From Thiocapsa rosea (lineage in GTDB: Bacteria; Pseudomonadota; Gammaproteobacteria; Chromatiales; Chromatiaceae): 64,000 nt of DNA. Shown one piece after another: positions 11,871 to 20,765 of the stretch. The position numbers and the translations under genes are program-made. Location of the stretch: contig NZ_RBXL01000001.1 of assembly GCF_003634315.1 (NCBI RefSeq), positions 2,212,501 through 2,276,500 on the forward strand, read 5' to 3'. The stretch's first letter is position 1. Each line of letters starts with the position of its first letter. The notes below the pieces were generated by a model, which was given only the letters and a program-made list of their open reading frames with translations, was not told where the DNA came from and did no database searches.

Positions 11871-12803
11871 TCAGGCGGCCTGAGGGATCGACCAGAAGCG
11901 ATCGATCGCAGCCGCCGTTTGGGCCGGCTGCTCCCACTGGAGCAGTCCGCGTGTCGGCGCGATGCGTTCGGCCCGCCAGTTCGAATGGTGGCTCAGGAAG
12001 TCCGGAAGCTCGTGAAAGTCGATGTTCGGATCGCGATCGTAGAGCACAAGCACGGGTTGCGCCACGTTTGCGTAGACGCTTTCGCGTGCGTTCGGGGTAA
12101 ACAACTGACCGGACAGGAAGTACAGCGGCGCGTACTTCGCACCCGGCTGATGCGATGTTGCGTAGGCGTACTCGATCATCTCGGGCGGGATGGCGCCGTG
12201 GAAGGCCTGCTTGTAGAAGAAGCGGATGCTCGGCCGCGAGGTCAAGAGGGCAAAGAGCCCGTCGTTCACGACCGGTACGCTCAGCACCTTGTGGGCGCGC
12301 TCGGCGGCCTGGCCGGTCGGCAGTCGGCGTGCGCTGAAACCGGTCGGAGAGATCAGCACCAAGGACTCGACCAGCTCCGGCTTGATCAGCGCCGCCTGCG
12401 CGGCAAACTCGCAGCCGAGCGAGAAGGCGACCAGATCGCAGGGCTTGCCGACCACCTTCTCCAGAAAGTCGACGATGGCGTTGGCGAAGAGGCTCGGCGA
12501 GTACCGCCGGTTGCTGCGATCGGAATGGCCGAACCCCGGCAGATCGAGCGCATAGACGGGCCGCTGCGAGCGATACTGCTGGAACAGCGGCTTCATCTCG
12601 AAGGCGCTGGGCGCGGCATTGATGCTGTGCACCAGGACCAGCGGCCGGCCGGTGGCCGAGGTGTCCGCATAGTAATGAATGCGTCCGCCGTGCTCGGTCG
12701 CGAGATCGTGCCGCGGTGCGTCGAGCGCGGCCGGAAGCGCGACCTTGCCGGTCTTGGCGGCGGCTCGCGGATGCGAGAGTGCCGAATCCTTACCTGTATC
12801 CAT
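11871..12803 (-). CDS. alpha/beta hydrolase of the menaquinone operon
   Basis: 310 residues. The alpha/beta hydrolase fold is indicated by LVLVHSINAAPSAFEM, YALDLPGFGHSDRS and the nucleophile elbow AFSLGC. The elbow starts with Ala rather than Gly. The C-terminal region where the catalytic His is expected reads TRGLLQWEQP, with Leu in the likely His position. It may be a MenH-like or non-catalytic member. It lies between the epimerase gene and menF on the same strand, which suggests a role linked to quinone synthesis, but the sequence does not prove it. The first 40 residues look unstructured. Confidence 0.72.
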   Translation of the reverse strand: MDTGKDSALSHPRAAAKTGKVALPAALDAPRHDLATEHGGRIHYYADTSATGRPLVLVHSINAAPSAFEMKPLFQQYRSQRPVYALDLPGFGHSDRSNRRYSPSLFANAIVDFLEKVVGKPCDLVAFSLGCEFAAQAALIKPELVESLVLISPTGFSARRLPTGQAAERAHKVLSVPVVNDGLFALLTSRPSIRFFYKQAFHGAIPPEMIEYAYATSHQPGAKYAPLYFLSGQLFTPNARESVYANVAQPVLVLYDRDPNIDFHELPDFLSHHSNWRAERIAPTRGLLQWEQPAQTAAAIDRFWSIPQAA

Positions 12804-12818
12804 GTCGATAAAACCTCG

Positions 12819-14360
12819 TTATGTACTGCTTTCGATCGGGCGTGGTCTGCGTTGATCCCGCTCGGCGCGGCGACAGATCTCACGCGTGAGTCCTTTGAAG
12901 ACGAAGCGGTGAATGGGTTCCAGCGAATACCAGTACAGCAGTCCCCAGACCCCGGCCGGGTGCCAGTAGGCCGTCGCCGTGAGGCGCGTGCCGCCGTCGG
13001 GCAGTGGGGCCAAGTCGAATTCCATCACGCCGGCCCCGGGCGCGCGCATGCCGAAGGCCAGGCTGAGACGTTTCTCGGGCTCTGCGCCGAGCACCTTCCA
13101 ATGGTCGATGCGGTCGCCCTTGCGCACCTCTTGCGGATGGCGCCGGCCGCGTAAGCGTCCGGGGCCGCCGATGGCCCAGTCCATCCACTCGCGGATGGAC
13201 CAGAGCGTATCCAGGTAGTAATAGCGGTTGTCTCCGCCGATCGCGGACACCAGTCGCCAGACCGCCGCCGGATCCGCGCGGGTCTCGGACGTACCCGAGG
13301 CACGCTTGGCATAGTAGGCGTAATCGATACGTTGATTGCGCACGGCGAAGGCCCCCTCGGTCCAGCGCGTAATGGGCTCGCCGCTGCGCTCCAGCGCAAA
13401 CGCGGCATCGACGGCCTCGCGAAACCCCAGTAGGCGCTGGGGGACCAGCCGGCGGGTCTCGGCATCGTCGGCATCGAAGTCATGGCGCAGACCCTCGATC
13501 AGGGCGCGCGCTACGTTCGTCGGCACCGATGTGATGAAGCGCAGCCAGTGGGCCGAGAGCCCCGGTGTCAGCACGGGGACCGGGATGATCCAGGGGCGGC
13601 GTTTGTCCGCCGCGTCGGCCAGGATGTACATCATCTGCGTGTAGGTCAGGGTCTCGGGGCCGGCGGTATCCAGGCTCAGCGACGCGGCCTCGTCCACCCA
13701 AGGCAGCCGGACAAGATAGACCAGCAGATTCTCGAGCGCGATGGGCGGCGACTTGGCGCGCACCCAGCGCGGCGTGACCATGACCGGGAGATGATAAACC
13801 AGGTCGCGCATGACCTCGAACGCCGCCGAGCCCGGACCCACGATGATCCCGGCGCGGACTTCGGTGACGGGAACCGAGCCTTGGCGAAGCACCACGCCCG
13901 TGTCGCGTCGCGAGACGATGTGCTCGCTCACGGCATCGTCCGGGACGAGTCCGCCGAGATAGACGATGCGTCGCACGCCGGCCTGTGCGGCGGCATCGGC
14001 AAAGTTGCGGGCCGCCTCCAGGTCGAGACGCCCGAAATCGCGTCCCGCCGCCATGGAATGCACCAGATAATAGGCGACTTCGATGTCCTGCAGCGCTGCG
14101 GGCAGGGTTTCGGGTGCAAGTGCGTCCGCCGGTACGATCTCTACACCGGGCCAGCCGCGCGCCTCGAGCGTCTCTCGGCTGCGCGAACTCGCCCGCACGC
14201 GCCGTCCTTCGGCGAGCAGGCGCGGTACCAAATGGCCGCCGATGTAGCCGCTGGCGCCGAAGACCAGACACAGCCCTCCCGCACCTTGCGGAGCGGGCTT
14301 CGTTTGCGCTTGCGCAGGCGTCTGGGCCTCGCGTGTGCTCACTGCCGTCGTTGTTCCCAT
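12819..14360 (-). CDS. NAD(P)-binding epimerase/DUF2867 fusion protein
   Basis: 513 residues. After a Gln/Ala-rich leader, an NAD(P)-binding Rossmann domain begins with CLVFGASGYIGGHLV near residue 30 and continues to about 330 (YYLVHSM, YLGGLVPD). The C-terminal part, about 360-505, has the DUF2867 pattern (YYYLDTLWSIREWMDW, GDRIDHWKVL, LYWYSLEPIHRFVFKG). This architecture is common in proteobacteria, but its substrate is unknown. It ends 15 bases before the hydrolase gene and is the first gene of the presumed men transcript. A repeat element lies upstream. Confidence 0.82.
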   Translation of the reverse strand: MGTTTAVSTREAQTPAQAQTKPAPQGAGGLCLVFGASGYIGGHLVPRLLAEGRRVRASSRSRETLEARGWPGVEIVPADALAPETLPAALQDIEVAYYLVHSMAAGRDFGRLDLEAARNFADAAAQAGVRRIVYLGGLVPDDAVSEHIVSRRDTGVVLRQGSVPVTEVRAGIIVGPGSAAFEVMRDLVYHLPVMVTPRWVRAKSPPIALENLLVYLVRLPWVDEAASLSLDTAGPETLTYTQMMYILADAADKRRPWIIPVPVLTPGLSAHWLRFITSVPTNVARALIEGLRHDFDADDAETRRLVPQRLLGFREAVDAAFALERSGEPITRWTEGAFAVRNQRIDYAYYAKRASGTSETRADPAAVWRLVSAIGGDNRYYYLDTLWSIREWMDWAIGGPGRLRGRRHPQEVRKGDRIDHWKVLGAEPEKRLSLAFGMRAPGAGVMEFDLAPLPDGGTRLTATAYWHPAGVWGLLYWYSLEPIHRFVFKGLTREICRRAERDQRRPRPIESST

Positions 14361-14435
14361 CAGGACCCTTCTCCGGCGGTCATTGCCGCAGGCGTCGGAG
14401 GTTTTTTCCGTCGTCAGTCAGCCGCATCTCGCATC

Positions 14436-14628
14436 TAAACCGCGCCCGGTGCGGTATGCGTCATGTGTTGGAATGGCTTGGCCGCGCCAGCTCCGACGAC
14501 TGTCGGAGCTGGCGCGGTTTAAAGTCTTAAAAAATATTAAATTCTAAACCGCGTCTCACCGGGGTCGAGGACATCTCCAAAGCCAAACGCAAAATGAAAA
14601 CTACGCATGTCGCAGTGGACGCGGTTTA
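14436..14628 (+). repeat. TAAACCGCG element, 193-bp form (modules A+B)
   Basis: Module A (86 bp) starts TAAACCGCGCCCGGTGCGG, has the palindrome GCGCCAGCTCCGAC / GTCGGAGCTGGCGC, and ends GCGCGGTTTA. A 23-bp AT-rich spacer follows, then module B (84 bp) starting TAAACCGCGTCTCACC and ending GGACGCGGTTTA. Both modules have the same inverted ends. It sits between divergent genes. The rest of the 390-base gap shows no gene. Confidence 0.92.
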
Positions 14629-14750
14629 GGGGCGAAACGCCCCGGCATCGAACCGAGCACCGCGTCGGTGCTTATCCTCCGCCAGTCTCCGCGGTTTCGC
14701 GTTGATGCGGCGCAACGAATGTCAATTCAGTATGACGGGCCGAGTGTCAA

Positions 14751-15605
14751 GTGAAGTTTACAGCGATTTTGTGTGTTTGTCTGGTCTTGGCGGGCTGTTT
14801 CGGGCTGGTCGCACGGGATGACTCACACACCTCGGCATTGGACAAGGAAGTTGCCGAGGCGTTGCTCACCGCGTCGCTTTCCTCGGGCGGGAATGGTTTC
14901 GATCGGCACGTCGAGACCGGCGTGGTTGATTCGGCGACCGGTTGTGCATTGCACTATCGCCTGTATCGACCGGAAGCAGCGCGGACCGAGGACCTGGTCG
15001 TCCTCGGGCATGGCTTTCTTCGCAGCCAGGAGCGGATGGCCGATCTGGCGAGAGCATTTTCAGATGCAGGGATCCCGACCGTGACCCTGGACTTCTGCAA
15101 CGCGCGGTTCTGGGACGGACGGCATGTCCGCAATGGACTGGATATGATCCGCGTAGCCGATGCGCTGGACGCAAATCGAGTCGTCTATGCCGGATTTTCG
15201 GCAGGCGGATTGGCGGCCCTGGTCGCGGGTCGCAACGATCCGCGCACCCTCGGCGTCGTCGCGCTCGACCTGGTTGACGCCGGTCGGCTCGGCGAGGGGA
15301 TGGCCGCCGGCCTCGATCGTCCGCTGATCGGATTGGTCGGCGATCCCTCGCCCTGCAACGCCGAGAACAACGGTCTCGCCGTCTTCTCCGCGACCGATCG
15401 CTCCTCCGTGGAGCGGGTGACGGGCGCGGAGCACTGCGATTTCGAGTCCCCTACCGACTGGCTCTGCCGACTGGTCTGCAAACGCGATGCGCCCGAGGAG
15501 GCATCGCCGCGTCGGGACATCATTGCGGCAGCCACCGACGCGGTTGTTTCCTTGGTCGCGCCTCCGTCGCAGGCGAAACAGGCGGATCGATGGGCCGGCG
15601 GGTGA
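14751..15605 (+). CDS. alpha/beta hydrolase lipoprotein
   Basis: 284 residues. The N-terminus is a lipoprotein signal peptide with lipobox LAGC (Cys at residue 16). The mature part has an alpha/beta hydrolase core: VVLGHGFLRS, the nucleophile elbow GFSAGG, and DLVDAGRLG. The protein is probably anchored to the periplasmic face of the inner membrane or to the outer membrane. The segment GAEHCDFESPTDW may carry the catalytic His. The substrate is unknown. It is monocistronic, divergent from the men operon and convergent with the next gene. Confidence 0.78.
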   Translation: MKFTAILCVCLVLAGCFGLVARDDSHTSALDKEVAEALLTASLSSGGNGFDRHVETGVVDSATGCALHYRLYRPEAARTEDLVVLGHGFLRSQERMADLARAFSDAGIPTVTLDFCNARFWDGRHVRNGLDMIRVADALDANRVVYAGFSAGGLAALVAGRNDPRTLGVVALDLVDAGRLGEGMAAGLDRPLIGLVGDPSPCNAENNGLAVFSATDRSSVERVTGAEHCDFESPTDWLCRLVCKRDAPEEASPRRDIIAAATDAVVSLVAPPSQAKQADRWAGG

Positions 15606-15617
15606 CGCCTGGATCGC

Positions 15618-16067
15618 TCAGCGTCCGAGCCCAGCCGAAAGGCCCGAATCGAAACGCCCGACCAGGATCAAACCCGCCAAGCCACCGTAGAAGCAAAGTG
15701 AGCCGAGCGGAATGCCGGCAAGCGTCCACAGCCAGGCGAGCGCCGCCACCGAGACACAGATCATGGTGCCATAGCCGATCGCGACCGGCGTCGCGATCGG
15801 ATGACCGAGCCGCCAATACACCAGTGCCGCGGCGGCCAAGGCAATGATCCCTTTGATCCCGACCATCGCGTGTAGGAGTCGCACCAGATCCGGATCCATC
15901 CCGCCCGCGGCCGAGAAGGGCGCCGTCACGATCGTCGCCACCGCGGCGGTCGCTGCAATCGTAAAGAGGAGTGCAGCCCTGCGGATAAGCGGACGGTCGC
16001 CGGTCACCGGCGGGGTCCGGACGAGGGTTCGATCGAGAACGGATGTCAAAGACGCATACATGCTCAT
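15618..16067 (-). CDS. hypothetical integral membrane protein
   Basis: About 149 residues with four hydrophobic segments (near AALLFTIAATAAVATIV, LLHAMVGIKGIIALAAAALV, AIGYGTMICVSVAALAW and GSLCFYGGLAGLILVGRF). The ATG at 16067 is preceded by GGAGG at proper spacing, so it was preferred over an upstream start that would add 27 residues. No family is recognised. It ends 12 bases from the convergent lipoprotein gene. Confidence 0.65.
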   Translation of the reverse strand: MSMYASLTSVLDRTLVRTPPVTGDRPLIRRAALLFTIAATAAVATIVTAPFSAAGGMDPDLVRLLHAMVGIKGIIALAAAALVYWRLGHPIATPVAIGYGTMICVSVAALAWLWTLAGIPLGSLCFYGGLAGLILVGRFDSGLSAGLGR

Positions 16068-16216
16068 GCGATCGCCTCCGGCGGAGTTGGAGAACAGGTC
16101 TAAAATCAAGCCGAGGCTAAATGGCGAAAGCCCGAACTTCAACCCCACCCGATGCGATTGAAATCCCGACTCCGCGATACCTCGCGAACCGATGCAAGCT
16201 CCGACGGAGGCCGCCG

Positions 16217-16546
16217 ATGAGCCGCACTCAGCCCGACGAGCAAGACTATCTAAGCCTCTTTCGCATCTACGGGGACGATCTCGGCTCGCTCTATCGCGAG
16301 CCCGACGACGACCGCTATGCGCTCCTGTTCGAGCAGGTCGTTCGGCTGCTCGTCAAGCCCTCGCCGTTCAATCGGTCGCTGCCCGAGCCCTTCCGTGTCT
16401 CCGCGCGGCGCTATCACGACGGCGACCCGGCCACCGTGAAGCATTTGAGCCATCCCGCCAATCGCCACTTCATGCTGTGCGATCTGCATGACCTGATCAG
16501 TCTGCGGAGCCGCGTCGCCCGGAATCGTCGAAAGGATCATCCGTGA
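16217..16546 (+). CDS. hypothetical protein
   Basis: 109 residues, soluble and rich in Arg, Asp and Leu (LSLFRIYGDDLGSLY, LLFEQVVRLLVKPSPF). No family is recognised. The chosen ATG follows GACGGAGGCCGCCG, with GGAGG as a plausible ribosome-binding site; a longer reading frame starts at 16121. It ends about 200 bases before the defence operon on the same strand, but nothing ties it to that operon. Confidence 0.6.
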   Translation: MSRTQPDEQDYLSLFRIYGDDLGSLYREPDDDRYALLFEQVVRLLVKPSPFNRSLPEPFRVSARRYHDGDPATVKHLSHPANRHFMLCDLHDLISLRSRVARNRRKDHP

Positions 16547-16752
16547 GAGGCATCTCGATCCGGCACCAAAATGCCGGCGTCAACCGATCGGCGGCGCGAT
16601 CGGGACGAATCGTGTTGTCCCGCCCATGACTCCTGTACCATGATTCGCCAATAGACCGACGTCGTCGTCGGGCATCATCGGGGACCGTCACCCGGATTCC
16701 AGGGGCGCGTTCGCCGCGCTGCAGGATCACTAGCGGGCAGACAGGGGGTAAC

Positions 16753-19700
16753 GTGCTCGGAACTGTCCGTGACACCTGCAAGATCCATCCGATGGTCCAG
16801 GACTACCGGATGACGGAAACGATCGAGAACCTCTCTGACCTCATCCATGATCAAGGTGACGGCAGCGAATTTTTCGCCCGCAACCACATCACGCAGGGGA
16901 TGGAGACCCTGTTCCGCGAAGGCCTGCTGCGCCTTGCCGGACTGTCCGATCAGGCCGCCTTCGAGCTGGCTCAGGCCATGGGCGGCGGCAAAACGCACCT
17001 GATGGTCGCCATCGGACTCCTGGCGAGATACCCGGCGCTCCGTGCCCTTGTCCTCCCCGCCGAGCTCGCGGAGCGCCTGGACTTCGGTCCCGCCCGCATC
17101 GCCGCCTTCAACGGCCGCAACGATCCCGACCACTACATCTGGGGCGAGATCGCCGAGCAGTTGGGCCAGCACGACCTGATCCGTCCCTACTGGATCGACG
17201 GTCCCCGCGGGGTCGACGAGGCCAAGTGGCTGCAGATCCTCGGCGACGAGCCGACGCTGATCCTGCTCGACGAGCTGCCGCCGTATCTGCTCAACGCCGA
17301 CACCCGCGCCGTCGGCAAAGGTTCGCTCGCCGATCTGGTGACCTACAGCCTCGGCAATCTGCTGAGCGCCGCCATCAAACGGCCACGCTGCTGCGTCGTC
17401 ATCGCCAACCTCTCGGGCAGCTACGACGTCCAGAGCCGCGATCTCGCGCGGGTCATGTCCAACCTGCAGCAGGAAACCCGCCGTCAGGCCCAGACCATCA
17501 CCCCGGTCCAGCTGGCCGGCAACGAGATCTACGCGATCCTCAAGAAGCGCCTCTTCACCGAGCTTCCCGACGCGTCGCTGGTCGACGCCGTCGCGGAGGC
17601 CTTCGCCGAGCAGGTCAAGGCCGCCGAGGACGGCGGTTACATCACCGCCCGCGCGATGGAAGAGGTCGCCGAGGAGGTCCGCGAGACCTATCCCTTCCAT
17701 CCCTCGTTCAAGAACCTGGTGGCCCTGTTCAAGGAGAACGAGGGCTTCCGCCAGACCCGCGGGCTGATGCAGTTCACCGCCCGGCTGCTGCGCAGCGTGT
17801 GGAACCGCAAAGCCAACGATGTCTTCCTCATCGGCACCCAACACCTGGATCTCAACGACACCCAGGTGCGCGACGAGATCCAGCGCGTCAACCCGGCGCT
17901 GCTGCCGGCGGTGGTCAACGACATCGCCGACCACGGCAATGCGCGCGCCGAGGAGATCGACGGGGACCTGGGCAGCGATGCGGCCGGGCAGGTCGCCAAA
18001 CTGCTGCTCTCGGCCTCGCTCTCGCGCGCCGTCGGTGCCCACACCGGCCTCACCCAAGCCGAGATCATCGAGTATCTCGCCGCACCCAATCGCAAGGCCG
18101 ACGAGTTCCTCGCCGGCCTGGAGCGCCTGCGCGATCGCGCCTGGTATCTGCATCGCGAGGGCGAAGCCTTCTACTTCAAGGAAACCGAGAACCTCGGTCG
18201 GCGCATCGAGCGCGACGCCAAACAGATCCCGCTGCCGAAGCTCGAGCAGGCGCTGATCAACCGGCTGGAGGGGCTGTTTCAGGCCCAGAGCAAGACCCGC
18301 GCGGCCTACCAGGACGTGCAGATCATGCCGCGGCTCGACGACGTGAAGCTCTCGGGTGCGCGCATCCTGCTCGTCGTGCAACCGGACGGGCGCACCCCGC
18401 CGGAGGCGATCCGTGGCTTCTACGAATTCCAGCAAGAGAAGAACAACGTCCTCATCCTGTCCGGCCACGACAGCCATCTCGCCAACGAGGTCGAGGCGCG
18501 CCTGCGCGAGCTCTACGCGGTCGAGCGCATCCATGCCAACCTCAAACCGGGCGACACCCTGTTCGAGGAGGCACGGGACAAGTACGAAGAGCTCGCCGAG
18601 CGCTTCACCAAGGCCGTCTCCGGCGCCTACAACCGGTTGTTCTATCCGGGTGGCGACGGCGAGCTGGTGATGGCGACCATCGACAACGGTCTGAGCTTCG
18701 GCACCGGCGAGCATGCCGCCGAGGCCCAGATCGAGAGGCTGCTGGCAAGCGGGCGCTGCGACAACAAGCTCGCGCTCGACATGGCCGATGACCTGCTCAG
18801 CTACTGGGCGATGGCCGAGACCTATCTCTGGCCGGGGAAAGACCGGCGCGTGCCCTGGCGCGATCTGGTCATGCGCGCCAAGACCGATCCCACCTGGCCC
18901 TGGATGCCGGGTGCACGCGGCCTGGATGTCCTGCGCGACGAGGCACTCAAGCAGGGGCGTTGGCGCCAAACCCCCGAGGGTCACATCGAGAAGGGACCTT
19001 TCCCGCCCGAGCAGACCTCGGTCAACGTCACCCCCGCCGGGACCCTTCGCGAGACCGGCGAGACCACTCTGGTGCTGACCCCGCGCAATGCCGGCGACAG
19101 TCCGCGCGTCCATGTCGCCAAAACCGCCGCCGTGTCGGAGCAGGACGAGCAGGTGCAGGATCTCGAGGACTACCGCACCACCGCGGCGACCCTCTACTTT
19201 TTGGCGGTCGACAGCACCGGCAAATACCGCATCGGGGAGCCGACCCGCTGGACCGCCGACCTGGTCATCCGCCACGAGATCCATGCGCTCGCCGATACCC
19301 GCAAGGTCGAGCTGCGTTGCACCCCGCCGGCCGAGATGCGCTATACCCTCGACGGCACCAATCCCAAAGAGGGCACCCGTTACGCCGAGCCGTTCGCCGT
19401 CCCCGCCAAGGGCTGCACCATCCTGGTTGCGGCCAAGGCCGACGAGGTCGAGAAGAGCGCCAAGATCCAGGTCCCGGCCGACGGCGACGACCGGGTCATC
19501 ATCGACGACACCAAAGCGGCCCACCTGGTGAAGCCGAAGATCTCCATCGACACCACCGACAAGGCCTTCGCGGTAATTCAGCGCTTCAAGGATCGCCCCG
19601 AGACCCTGCTGCGCGGGGTGCAGATCCTCATCGGCGAGGGAGAGACCGCGGCCCAGATCCGCTTCAACGACCGCGAGCTGACCGCCGCCGCGATCGAGGC

Positions 19701-19860
19701 CGCCATCAACGGCATTCGCGCCGCACTCGGCGATCCGCAAGCCGCCGTGCAGGTGCTGATCAAGGGCGGCATCCGCTTCGGCGACGGCTATGCGCTCAAG
19801 GAGTTCGTCGAGATCGCCGGGATCGGCCTTGCCGCCGGCGATGTGATTCAGGGGGAATGA
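16753..19860 (+). CDS. anti-phage-associated DUF499 ATPase
   Basis: 1035 residues. The N-terminal AAA+-like domain has Walker A GGGKTH near residue 77 and Walker B LILLDELPPYL near 169. The DUF499 family is known in defence islands next to DUF1156 methylases, DUF3780 proteins and PLD-helicases. Near residues 860-905 lies a segment resembling the chitobiase C-terminal beta-sandwich repeat (MRYTLDGTNPKEGTRY). The GTG start follows AGGGGG closely; a downstream in-frame ATG (VQDYRMTETIE) is the alternative. It is the first gene of the putative Hma-type defence operon and is followed by an octamer palindrome. Its role is probably DNA or phage sensing or ATP-driven translocation, which is inference. 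Confidence 0.9.
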   Translation: MLGTVRDTCKIHPMVQDYRMTETIENLSDLIHDQGDGSEFFARNHITQGMETLFREGLLRLAGLSDQAAFELAQAMGGGKTHLMVAIGLLARYPALRALVLPAELAERLDFGPARIAAFNGRNDPDHYIWGEIAEQLGQHDLIRPYWIDGPRGVDEAKWLQILGDEPTLILLDELPPYLLNADTRAVGKGSLADLVTYSLGNLLSAAIKRPRCCVVIANLSGSYDVQSRDLARVMSNLQQETRRQAQTITPVQLAGNEIYAILKKRLFTELPDASLVDAVAEAFAEQVKAAEDGGYITARAMEEVAEEVRETYPFHPSFKNLVALFKENEGFRQTRGLMQFTARLLRSVWNRKANDVFLIGTQHLDLNDTQVRDEIQRVNPALLPAVVNDIADHGNARAEEIDGDLGSDAAGQVAKLLLSASLSRAVGAHTGLTQAEIIEYLAAPNRKADEFLAGLERLRDRAWYLHREGEAFYFKETENLGRRIERDAKQIPLPKLEQALINRLEGLFQAQSKTRAAYQDVQIMPRLDDVKLSGARILLVVQPDGRTPPEAIRGFYEFQQEKNNVLILSGHDSHLANEVEARLRELYAVERIHANLKPGDTLFEEARDKYEELAERFTKAVSGAYNRLFYPGGDGELVMATIDNGLSFGTGEHAAEAQIERLLASGRCDNKLALDMADDLLSYWAMAETYLWPGKDRRVPWRDLVMRAKTDPTWPWMPGARGLDVLRDEALKQGRWRQTPEGHIEKGPFPPEQTSVNVTPAGTLRETGETTLVLTPRNAGDSPRVHVAKTAAVSEQDEQVQDLEDYRTTAATLYFLAVDSTGKYRIGEPTRWTADLVIRHEIHALADTRKVELRCTPPAEMRYTLDGTNPKEGTRYAEPFAVPAKGCTILVAAKADEVEKSAKIQVPADGDDRVIIDDTKAAHLVKPKISIDTTDKAFAVIQRFKDRPETLLRGVQILIGEGETAAQIRFNDRELTAAAIEAAINGIRAALGDPQAAVQVLIKGGIRFGDGYALKEFVEIAGIGLAAGDVIQGE

Positions 19861-19865
19861 TCCGG

Positions 19866-20112
19866 TCTCTCACGGAGACACCGAGATACCGAGAGAAAAT
19901 GATCGGGACTCTCACGGAGACACGGAGACACGGAGAAGAAAGAGAAAGAGAAAGAGAAAGAGAAATACGAAGAGAAGAGAAAGCGCATGTAAAGTTATGA
20001 ATCAAAATCCAGAACCCTACTCACCTCCTATCTCCGTGTCTCCGTGTCTCCGTGTCTCCGTGAGAGAATAATGACATGATTACAGTGCTTTCATCTCCAT
20101 GTCTCCGTGAGA
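19866..20112 (+). repeat. octamer-armed palindromic element, junction 1
   Basis: The left arm has CTCACGGAGACACGGAGAC-type octamers, the centre holds an AAAGAG tract and CGCATGTAAAGTTATGAATC, and the right arm has inverted octamers (TCTCCGTGTCTCCGTG) ending in GTGAGAG. A further partial inverted arm follows. It separates the DUF499 gene from the GxxExxY gene. No reading frame of note is present. Confidence 0.9.
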
Positions 20113-20137
20113 AAAAACTTCGCCAGGGAATCGTAAA

Positions 20138-20527
20138 ATGGATGAGAACGAGATCGGTACGATTGTCGTCGACTGCGCGGTGAAGGTTCATATGCGTCTT
20201 GGGCCTGGTTTACTGGAAAGTGTCTATGAGACCGTCTTGACTTATGAGCTTGTCAAACGTGGCCTGTTGGTCGAGAGGCAGGTCGTGGTTCCGATCGTTT
20301 ACGATAATCTTCGGTTTGAGGAGGGTTTTCGTGCCGACCTGATTGTCGGCGGTAAGGTGATCCTGGAGCTGAAGTCGGTCGAGCATGTCACGAATGCACA
20401 CAAGAAGCAGCTACTCACGTATCTTCGTCTGACGGGGCTGACTGTCGGCTATCTTCTGAATTTCGGCGAGGCGTTGATGAAGGACGGCATCACGCGAACG
20501 ATCAATGGGAAGTTGGGTGGGGAATGA
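20138..20527 (+). CDS. GxxExxY family protein
   Basis: 129 residues with the name-giving motif GLLESVY near residue 27 and the following motifs FRADLIVGGKVILELKS and HKKQLLTYLRLT. The pattern D-(x9)-ELK resembles a PD-(D/E)XK nuclease core, and the family is often assigned to that fold. The function is not established. It sits alone between two octamer palindromes inside the defence operon, so it may be an inserted cassette. Its lower GC and different codon use (for example GTT, CTT, TAT) set it apart from its neighbours and suggest recent acquisition. Confidence 0.87.
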   Translation: MDENEIGTIVVDCAVKVHMRLGPGLLESVYETVLTYELVKRGLLVERQVVVPIVYDNLRFEEGFRADLIVGGKVILELKSVEHVTNAHKKQLLTYLRLTGLTVGYLLNFGEALMKDGITRTINGKLGGE

Positions 20528-20529
20528 CG

Positions 20530-20760
20530 CTCACGGAGAGATCTAGGGAAAAGACAGAAGACTCTCACGGAGACACGGAGACACGGAGAAAAAGAGAAAG
20601 AAAGAGATAAATAGAGAAAGGACAAGAGCGAGAAATCGCATGCGATGTTCTGAATCAAAATTCCACGCCCTTATTTCGTCTCAGTGTCTCCGTGAGAGAA
20701 CAACGAAATGATCTCCATCTCCGCGTCTTCATCTCCGTGTCTCCGTGTCTCCGTGAGAGC
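20530..20760 (+). repeat. octamer-armed palindromic element, junction 2
   Basis: The left arm is ACTCTCACGGAGACACGG repeats running into an AGAAAGAG tract. The core is CGCATGCGATGTTCTGAATC. Two inverted right arms end in TCTCCGTGAGAG. It starts three bases after the GxxExxY stop, and its right end directly abuts the start of the DUF3780 gene. Confidence 0.9.
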
Positions 20761-20765
20761 ATAAA

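Noticed and set aside
14503-14525. Inner palindromes of the TAAACCGCG element as ordinary intrinsic terminators
   Set aside because: The hairpins are strong, but no proper T run follows on either strand; the constant length and ends fit a repeat element better.
16675-19740. 1021-residue antisense frame opposite the DUF499 gene
   Set aside because: It is a GC-rich shadow: the plus-strand product has Walker motifs and a clear family, while the antisense product is Gly/Leu/Asp-rich without family features.
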